From Agelas oroides (lineage: Eukaryota; Porifera; Demospongiae; Agelasida; Agelasidae), in NCBI GenBank assembly GCA_949130485.1, contig OX422197.1, forward strand, positions 2,271,603 to 2,335,602: 64,000 bases of DNA. Reading direction: 5' to 3'. Positions 51,765 through 61,407 of the stretch are shown here, one piece after another (the stretch's first letter is position 1; each line of letters begins with the position of its first letter). Both the position numbers and the translations under genes were made by a program. The notes beneath the pieces are model-generated. The model did no database searches. It worked only from the letters and a program-made list of their open reading frames with translations, and was not told the origin of the DNA.

Positions 51765-53335
51765 CTCTTCTTGACTGTACTTGACTGTACTACATTCTAC
51801 CATGGCTGTACTTGGTTCCACTTAGCTCTAATAAACTCTACCATGGTCTACTACATTCTACCAAGGCTCTACTTGAATCTACATGATACTAGTACATTCT
51901 ACCTTGGCTCTACTTTGCTGTACCTGGCTCTACTACACTCTGCAATGGCTCTACTACATTCTACCAAGGCTCTACTTCACTTTACATGACTCTACTACAT
52001 TCTACAAAGGCCCTACTTGACTCTACTTCACTCTACTACACTCCACCGTGGCTCTACGTAGCTCTACTTGACTCCACTATACTCTACCATGGTCTACTCC
52101 ATTCTAACAAGGCTCTACTTGACTCTACATGACTCTACTACATTCTACCATGGATCTACTTGACTCTACTTGACTGTACTAAACTCTACCATGGCTCTAC
52201 TACATTCTACCAAGGCTCTACTTGACTCTACACGACTCTACCACTCTCTACCATGACTCTACTTGGCTGTACCTCGCTCTACTACACTCTGCCATGGCTA
52301 TACTACATTCTACCAAGGCTCTACTTCACTTTACATGATGCTACTACATTCTACAAAGGCCCTACTTGACTCTACTTCACTCTACTACACTCCACCGTGG
52401 CTCTACGTAGCTCTACTTGACTCCACTATACTCTACCATGGTCTACTCCATTCTACCAAGGCTCTACTTGACTCTACATGACTTTACTACATTCTACCAT
52501 GGATCTACTTGACTCTACTTGACTGTACTAAACTCTACTATGGCTCTACTACATTCTACCAAGGCTCTACTTGACTCTTCACGACTCTACTACTCTCTAC
52601 CATGACTCTACTTGGTTGTACCTATCTGTACTACACTCTACCATGGCTCTACTACATTCTACCATCGCTCTACTTGACTCTACATGATTCTACTTTATTC
52701 TACCATTGCTCTTCTTGACTCTACTTGACTCTACTACACTCTACCATGGCTGCATGTACTTGGTTCTACTTAGCTCTACTACACCCTATCATTGCTCTTC
52801 TACATTCTACCATGGGTCTATTTGCCTCAACATGACTCTACTACACTCTACCATGGCTCTACTTGGCTGTACCTGGCTCCACTACACTCTGCCATGGCTC
52901 TACTACATTCTACCAATGCTCTACTTGACTCTACATGACTCTACTACATTCTCCCATGGCCCTACTTGACTCTACTTCACTCTACTACAGTCTACCATTG
53001 CTCTACGTGGCTCTACTTGTCTCTACTACACTCTACCGTGGTCTACTTGACGCTACATGACTCTACTACATTCTACCATGGCTCTACTTGACTCTACTTG
53101 ACTGTACTACATTCTACCATGGCTCTACTTGACTCTACTTGACTGTACTAAACTCTACTATGGCTCTACTACATTCTACCAAGACTCTACTTGACTCTAC
53201 ACGACTCTACTACTCTCTACCATGACTCTACTTGGATGTACCTGTCTGTTTACTACACTCTACCATGGCTCTACTACATTCTACCAAGCCAAGTCTCTAC
53301 TTGACTCTACATGACGCTACTTCATTCAACCATTG
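51765..53335 (+). repeat. A/A partial composite (944 bp) and B unit (627 bp)
   Basis: 51765 is class A with CTAATAAACTC near 51828, followed by a partial second class A (join near 52260), like 40948. 52709 is B with CTGCATGTACTTGG, and it ends in a doubled 41 bp repeat near 53085-53165. The GCCAAGT insertion lies at the right end. Confidence 0.82.
53285..53295 (+). repeat. 5 bp insertion GCCAAGT-type between subunits
   Basis: CTACCAAGCCAAGTCTCTAC replaces CTACCAAGGCTCTAC. It is present at the start of block copies 2 and 3 (near 61357) but not before copy 1 (near 45213). It is therefore a marker of the joint between 8,072 bp blocks. Confidence 0.85.
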
Positions 53336-56300
53336 CTCTTCTTGACTCTACTTGACTGTACTACACTCTACCATGCCTGTACTTGGTTCTACTTAGCTCT
53401 ACTACACTCTACCATGGTCTACTACATTCTACCAAGACTCTACTTGACTCTACATGACTCTACTACATTCTACCATGGCTCTACTTGCCTGTACCTGTCT
53501 CTACTACACTCTGCCATGGCTCTGCTACATTCTACCAAGTCTCTACTTGGCTGTACATTACTCTACTACATTCTACAAAGGCCTTACTTGACTCTACTTC
53601 ACTCTACTACACTCCACCATGGCTCTACGTGGCTCTACTTGACTGTACTACATTCTACTATTGTTCTACTACATTCTACCAAGGCTCTACTTGACTCTAC
53701 ACGACTCTACTACTCTCTACTATGACTCTACTTGGCTGTACCTGTCTGTACTACACTCTACCATGACTCTACTACATTCTACCTAGGCTCTACTTGACTC
53801 TACATGACTCTACTTCATTCTACCATTGCTCTTCTTGACTCTACTTGACTCCACTACGCTCTACCATGGCTGTTTACTTGGTTCTACTTAGCTCTACTAC
53901 ACCCTATCATTGCTGTTCTACATTCTACCATGGGTATATTCGCCTGAACATGACTCTACTACACTCTACCATGGCTCTACTTGGCTGTACCTGGCTCTAC
54001 TACTCTCTGCCATGGCTATACTACATTCTACCAATGCTCTACTTGACTCTACATGACTCTACTACATTCTCCCAAGGCCCTACTTGACTCTACTTCACTC
54101 TACTACATTCTACCAAGGTTCTACTTGGCTGTACCTGGCCCTACTACACTCTGCCATGGCTCTACTACATTCTACCAAGGCTCTACTTGACTCTACATGA
54201 TTCTACTGCATTCTACAAAGGCAGTACTTGACTCTACTTCACTCTACTACACTTCACCATGGCTCTACGTGGCTCTACTTGACTCTACTACACTCTACCA
54301 TGTTCTACTACATTCTACCAAGGCTCTACTTGACTCTACATGGCTCTACTACATTCTACCATGGCTGTACTTAGTTCCACTTGACTATACTAAACTCTAC
54401 TATGGCTCCACTACATTCTACCAAGGCTCTTATACTTGACTCTACACGACTCTACTACATTCTACCTTGGCTCTACTTGGCTGTACCTGGCTCTACTACA
54501 CTCAGCCATGGCTCTACTACATTCTACCAAGGCTCTACTTGACTCTACATGTCTCTACTACTCTCTACCATGAGTCTACTTGGATGTACCTGTCTGTACT
54601 ACACTCTACCATGACTCTACTACATTCTACCATGGCTCTATTTGACTCTACTTGACTGTACTACACTCTACTATGGTTCTACTACATTCTACCAAGGCTC
54701 TACTTGACTGTACTACACTCTACTATGGTTCTACTACATTCTACCAAGGCTCTACTTGACTCTACATCACTCTACTTCATTCCACCATTGCTCTTCTTGA
54801 CTCTACTTGACTATACTACACTCTACCATGCCTGTACTTGGTTCTACTTAGCTCTACTACACTCTACCGTGATCTACTACATTCTACCAAGGCTCTACTT
54901 GACTCTCCATGACTCTACTTCATTCCACCATTGCTCTTCTTGACTCTACTTGACTGTCCTACACTCTACCATGGCTGTACTTGGTTCTACTTAGCTCTAC
55001 AACAATCTACCAAGGTGTACTACATTCTACCAAGACTCTACTTGACTCTACATGACTCTACTACATTCTACCATGGCTATACTTGGCTGTACCTGGCTCT
55101 ACTACACTCTGCCATGGCTCTACTACATTCTACCAAGGCTCTACTTCACTTTACATGACTCTACTACATTCTACAAAGGCCCTACTTGACTCTACTTCAC
55201 TCTACTACACTCCACCGTGGCTCTACGTAGCTCTACTTGACTCCACTATACTCTACCATGGTCTACTCCATTCTGCCACGTCTCTACTTGACTCTACATG
55301 ACTCTACTACATACTACCATGGATCTACTTGACTCTACTTGACTGTACTAAACTCTACTATGGCTCTACTACATTCTACCAAGGCTCTACTTGACTCTAC
55401 ACTACTCTACTACTCTCTACCATGACTCTACTTGGCTGTACCTGTCTGTACTACACTCTACCATGGCTCTACTCCATTCTACCAAGGCTCTACTTGACTC
55501 TACATGATTCTACTTCATTCTACCATTGCTCTTCTTTACTCTACTTGATTCTACTACACTCTACCATGGCTGCATGTACTTAGTTCTACTTAGCTCTACT
55601 ACACCCTATCATTGCTCTTCTACATTCTACCATGGGTCTATTTGCCTCAACATGACTCTACTACATTCTACCATGGCTCTACTTGGCTGTACCTGGCTAT
55701 ACTACACTCTGCTATGGCTCTACTTGGCTGTACCTGGCTCTACTATACTCTCCCATGGTCTACTACATTCTACCAAGGCTCTACTTGACTCTACATGACT
55801 CTACTTCATTCCACCATTGCTCTTCTAGACTCTACTTGACTGTACTACATTCTACCATGACTGTACTTGGTTCCATTTAGCTCTACTACACTCTATCATG
55901 ATCTACTACATTCTACCAAGGCTCTACTTGACTCTACATGATTCTACTACATTCTACCTTGGCTCTACTTGTCTGTACCTGGCTATACTACACTCTGCCA
56001 TGGCTCTACTGCATTCTACCAAGGCTCTACTTCACTTTACATGACTCTACTACATTCTACGAAGGCCCTTCTGGACTCTACTTCACTCTACTACACTCCA
56101 CCGTCGCTCTACGTGGCTCTACTGGACTCTACTTTACTCTACAATGGTCTACTCCATTCTACCAAGGCTCTACTTGACTCTACATGATTCTACTACATTC
56201 TACCATGGATCAACTTGACTCTACTTGACTGTACTAAACTCTACTATGGTTCTACTACATTCTACCAAGGCTCTACTTGACTCTACACGACTCTGCTACT

Positions 56301-59300
56301 CTCTACAATGACTCTACTTGGCTGTACCTGTCTGTACTACACTCTACCATGTCTCTACTACATTCTACCAAGGCTCTACTTGACTCTACATGACTCTACT
56401 TCATTCTACCATTCCTCTTCTTGACTCTACTTGACTCTACTACACTCTACCATGGCTGTACTTGGTTCTACTTAGCTCTACTACACCCTATCCTTGTTCT
56501 TCTACATTCTACCATGGGTCTATTTGCCTCAACATGACTCTACTACACTCTACCATGGCTCTACTTCGCTGTACTTGGCTCTACTACACTCTGCCATGGC
56601 TCTACTACATTCTACCAATGCTCTACTTGACTCTACATGACTCTACTACATTCTTCCATGGCCCTACATGACTCTACTTCACTCTACTACAGTCTACCAT
56701 GGCTCTACGTGGCTCTACTTGACTGTACTACACTCTACCATGGTCCACTTGACTCTACATGACTCTGCTACATTCTACCTTGGCTCTAATTGACTCTACT
56801 TGACTGTACTACACACTGCCATGGCTCTACTACATTCTACCAAGGCTCTACTTGACTCTATACGACTCTACTACTCTCTACCATGATTCTACTTGGCTGT
56901 ACCTGTCTGTACTACACTCTACAATGGCTCTACTACATTCTACCAAGGCTCTACTTGGCTGAACCTGGCTGTACTACACTCTGCCATGCCTCTACTACAT
57001 TCTACCAAGGCTCTTGGCTGTACATGACTCTCCTACATTCTACAAAGTCCCTACTTGACTCTACTTCACTCTACAACACTCCACCATCGCTCTGCATGTC
57101 TCTACTTGACTCTACTATACTCTACCAAGGTCTACTACATTCTACCAAGGCTCTACTTGACTCTACTTGACTCTACTACATTCTACCATAGCTCTACTTG
57201 ACTCTACTTGACTGTACTAAACTCTACAATGGCTCTACTACATTCTACCAAGGCTGTACTTGACTCTACACGACTCTACTACTCTCTACCATGACTCTAC
57301 TTGGATGTACCTGTCTGTACTACACTCCACCATGGCTCTACTACATTCTACCAAGGCTCTTCTTGACTCTACATGACTCTACTTCATTCCACCATTGCTC
57401 TTCTTCACTCTACTTGACTGTACTACATTCTACCATGGCTGTACTTGGTTCCACTTAGCTCTAATACACTCTACCATGGTCTACTACATTCTACGAAGGC
57501 TCTACTTGACTCTACATGATTCTACTACATTCTACCTTGGCTCTACTTGGCTGTACCTGACTCTACTACACTCTGCCATGGCTCTACTACATTCTACCAA
57601 GGCTCTACTTCACTTTACATGACTCTACTACATTCTACAAAGGCCCTACTTGACTCTACTTCACTCTACTACACTCCACCGTGACTCTACGTAGCTCTAC
57701 TTGACTCCACTATACTCTACCATGGTCTACTCCATTCTACCAAGGCTCTACTTGACTCTGCATTACTCCACTACATTCTACCATGGATCTACTTGACTCT
57801 ACTTGACTGTACTAAATTCTACTATGGCTCTGCTACATTCTACCAAGGCTCTACTTGACTCTACATGACTCTACTACTCTCTACCATGGCTCTACTTGGC
57901 TGTACCTGGCTCTACTACACTCTGCCATGGCTCTAGTACATTGTACCAATGCTCTACTTGACTCTACATGACTCTACTACATTCTCCCATGGCCCTACTT
58001 TAATCTACTTCACTCTACTACAGTCTACCATGGCTCTACGTGGCTCTACTTGACTCTACTACACTCTACCATGGTCTACGTGACGCTACATGACTCTACT
58101 ACATTCTACCATGGCTCTACTTGACTCTCCTTGACTGTACTACTTTCTACCATGGCTCTACTTGACTCTACTTGACTGTACTACACTCTACCATGCCTGT
58201 ACTTGGTTCTACTTCGCTCTACTACATTCTACCATGGCTCTACTTGCCTGTACCTCTCTCTACTACACTCTACCATGGCTATACTACATTCTACCAAGGC
58301 TCTACTTGGCTGTACATTACTCTACTACATTCTACAAAGGCCCTACTTGACTCTACTTCACTCTACTACATTCCACCATGGCTCTACGTGGCTCTACTTG
58401 ACTGTACTACATTCTACTATGGTTCTACTTGACTCTACACGACTCTACTACTCTCTACCATGACTCTACTTCGCTGTACCTGTCTGTACTACACTCTACC
58501 ATGACTCTACTACATTCTACCTGGGCTCTACTTGACTCTACATGACTCTACTTCATTCTACCATTGCTCTTCTTCAGTCTACTTGACTCTACTACACTCT
58601 ACCATGGCTGTACTTGGTTCTACTTAGCTCTACTACACCCTATCATTGCTCTTCTATAATCTACCATGGGTCTATTCGCCTCAACATGACTCTACTACAC
58701 ACTACCATGGCTCTACATGGCTGTACCTGGCCCTACTACTCTCTGCCATGGCTATACTACATTCTACCAATGCTCTACTTGACTCTACATGACTCTACTA
58801 CATTCTCCCATGGCCCTACATGAATCTACTTCACTCTACTACATTCTACCAAGGCTCTACTTGGCTGTACCTGGCTCTACTACACTCTGCCATGGCTCTA
58901 CTACATTCTACCAAGGCTCTACTTGACTGTACATGACTCTACTGCATTCTACAAAGGCCCTACTTGACTCTACTTCACTCTACTCCACTTCACCATGGCT
59001 CTACGCGGCTCTACTTGACTCTACTATACTCTACCATGTTCTACTACATTCTACCAATGCTCTACTTGACTCTACATGACTCTACTACATTCTCCCATGG
59101 CCCTACGTGACTCTACTTCACTCTACTACAGTCTACCATGGCTCTACGTGGCTCTACTTGACTCTACTACACTCTACCATGGTCTACTTGACGCTACATG
59201 ACTCTACTACATTCTACCATGGCTCTAATTGACTCTACTTGACTGTACTACACACTGCCATGGCTCTACTACATTCTACCAAGGCTCTACTTGACTCTAT

Positions 59301-61407
59301 ACGACTCTACTACTCTCTACCATGATTCTACTTGGCTGTACCTGTCTGTACTACACTCTACAATGGCTCTACTACATTGTACCAAGGCTCTACTTGGCTG
59401 AACCTGGCTGTACTACACTCTGCCATGCCTCTACTACATTCTACCAAGGCTCTTGGCTGTACATGACTCTACTACATTCTACAAAGGCCCTACTTGACTC
59501 TACTTCACTCTACTACGCTCCACCATGGCTTTGCGTGGCTCTACTTGACTCTACTATACTCTACCAAGGTCTACTACATTCTACCAAGGCTCTACTTGAC
59601 TCTACATGACTCTACTACATTCTACCATGGCTCTACTTGACTCTACTTGACTGTACTAAACTCTACTATGGCTCTACTACGTTCTACCAAGGCTCTACTT
59701 GACTCTACACGACTCTACTACTCTCTACCATGACTCTACTTGGATGTACCTGTCGATACTACACTCCACCATGGCTCTACTACATTCTACCAAGGCTCTA
59801 CTTGACTCTACATGACTCTAATTCATTCCACCATTGCTCTTCTTGACTGTACTTGACTGTACTACATTCTACCATGGCTGTACTTGGTTCCACTTAGCTC
59901 TAATAAACTCTACCATGGTCTACTACATTCTACCAAGGCTCTACTTGAATCTACATGATTCTACTACATTCTACCTTGGCTCTACTTTGCTGTACCTGGC
60001 TCTACTACACTCTGCAATGGCTCTACTACATTCTACCAAGGCTCTACTTCACTTTACATGACTCTACTACATTCTACAAAGGCCCTACTTGACTCTACTT
60101 CACTCTACTACACTCCACCGTGGCTCTACGTAGCTCTACTTGACTCCACTATACTCTACCATGGTCTACTCCATTCTAACAAGGCTCTACTTGACTCTAC
60201 ATGACTCTACTACATTCTACCATGGATCTACTTGACTCTACTTGACTGTACTAAACTCTACTATGGCTCTACTACATTCTACCAAGGCTCTACTTGACTC
60301 TACACGACTCTACCACTCTCTACCATGACTCTACTTGGCTGTACCTCGCTCTACTACACTCTGCCATGGCTATACTACATTCTACCAAGGCTCTACTTCA
60401 CTTTACATGATGCTACTACATTCTACAAAGGCCCTACTTGACTCTACTTCACTCTACTACACTCCACCGTGGCTCTACGTAGCTCTACTTGACTCCACTA
60501 TACTCTACCATGGTCTACTCCATTCTACCAAGGCTCTACTTGACTCTACATGACTTTACTACATTCTACCATGGATCTACTTGACTCTACTTGACTGTAC
60601 TAAACTCTACTATGGCTCTACTACATTCTACCAAGGCTCTACTTGACTCTTCACGACTCTACTACTCTCTACCATGACTCTACTTGGTTGTACCTATCTG
60701 TACTACACTCTACCATGGCTCTACTACATTCTACCATCGCTCTACTTGACTCTACATGATTCTACTTTATTCTACCATTGCTCTTCTTGACTCTACTTGA
60801 CTCTACTACACTCTACCATGGCTGCATGTACTTGGTTCTACTTAGCTCTACTACACCCTATCATTGCTCTTCTACATTCTACCATGGGTCTATTTGCCTC
60901 AACATGACTCTACTACACTCTACCATGGCTCTACTTGGCTGTACCTGGCTCCACTACACTCTGCCATGGCTCTACTACATTCTACCAATGCTCTACTTGA
61001 CTCTACATGACTCTACTACATTCTCCCATGGCCCTACTTGACTCTACTTCACTCTACTACAGTCTACCATTGCTCTACGTGGCTCTACTTGTCTCTACTA
61101 CACTCTACCGTGGTCTACTTGACGCTACATGACTCTACTACATTCTACCATGGCTCTACTTGACTCTACTTGACTGTACTACATTCTACCATGGCTCTAC
61201 TTGACTCTACTTGACTGTACTAAACTCTACTATGGCTCTACTACATTCTACCAAGACTCTACTTGACTCTACACGACTCTACTACTCTCTACCATGACTC
61301 TACTTGGATGTACCTGTCTGTTTACTACACTCTACCATGGCTCTATTACATTCTACCAAGCCAAGTCTCTACTTGACTCTACATGACGCTACTTCATTCA
61401 ACCATTG
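53336..61407 (+). repeat. 8,072 bp block, copy 2
   Basis: Complete copy with unit starts 53336, 53829, 54791, 54934, 55529, 55820, 56415, 57398, 58567, 59837 and 60781, all exactly 8,072 bp after those of copy 1. The 52 bp duplication and all irregular joints are kept. Single-base changes seen include CTTAGTTCTAC near 55580 and CAAGTCCCT near 57045. Confidence 0.93.

Larger units (their letters stand above)
45264..53335 (+). repeat. 8,072 bp block, copy 1
   Basis: Unit starts: 45264, 45757, 46719, 46862, 47457, 47748, 48343, 49326, 50495, 51765 and 52709. All recur 8,072 bp downstream. The block contains A, B and BC units plus two long irregular ones (1,169 and 1,270 bp). Only single-base differences to copy 2 were noticed in the interior, for example CTACATGG near 45550 against CTACGTGG. 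The left edge differs: copy 1 lacks the GCCAAGT insertion described at 53285. Confidence 0.92.
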
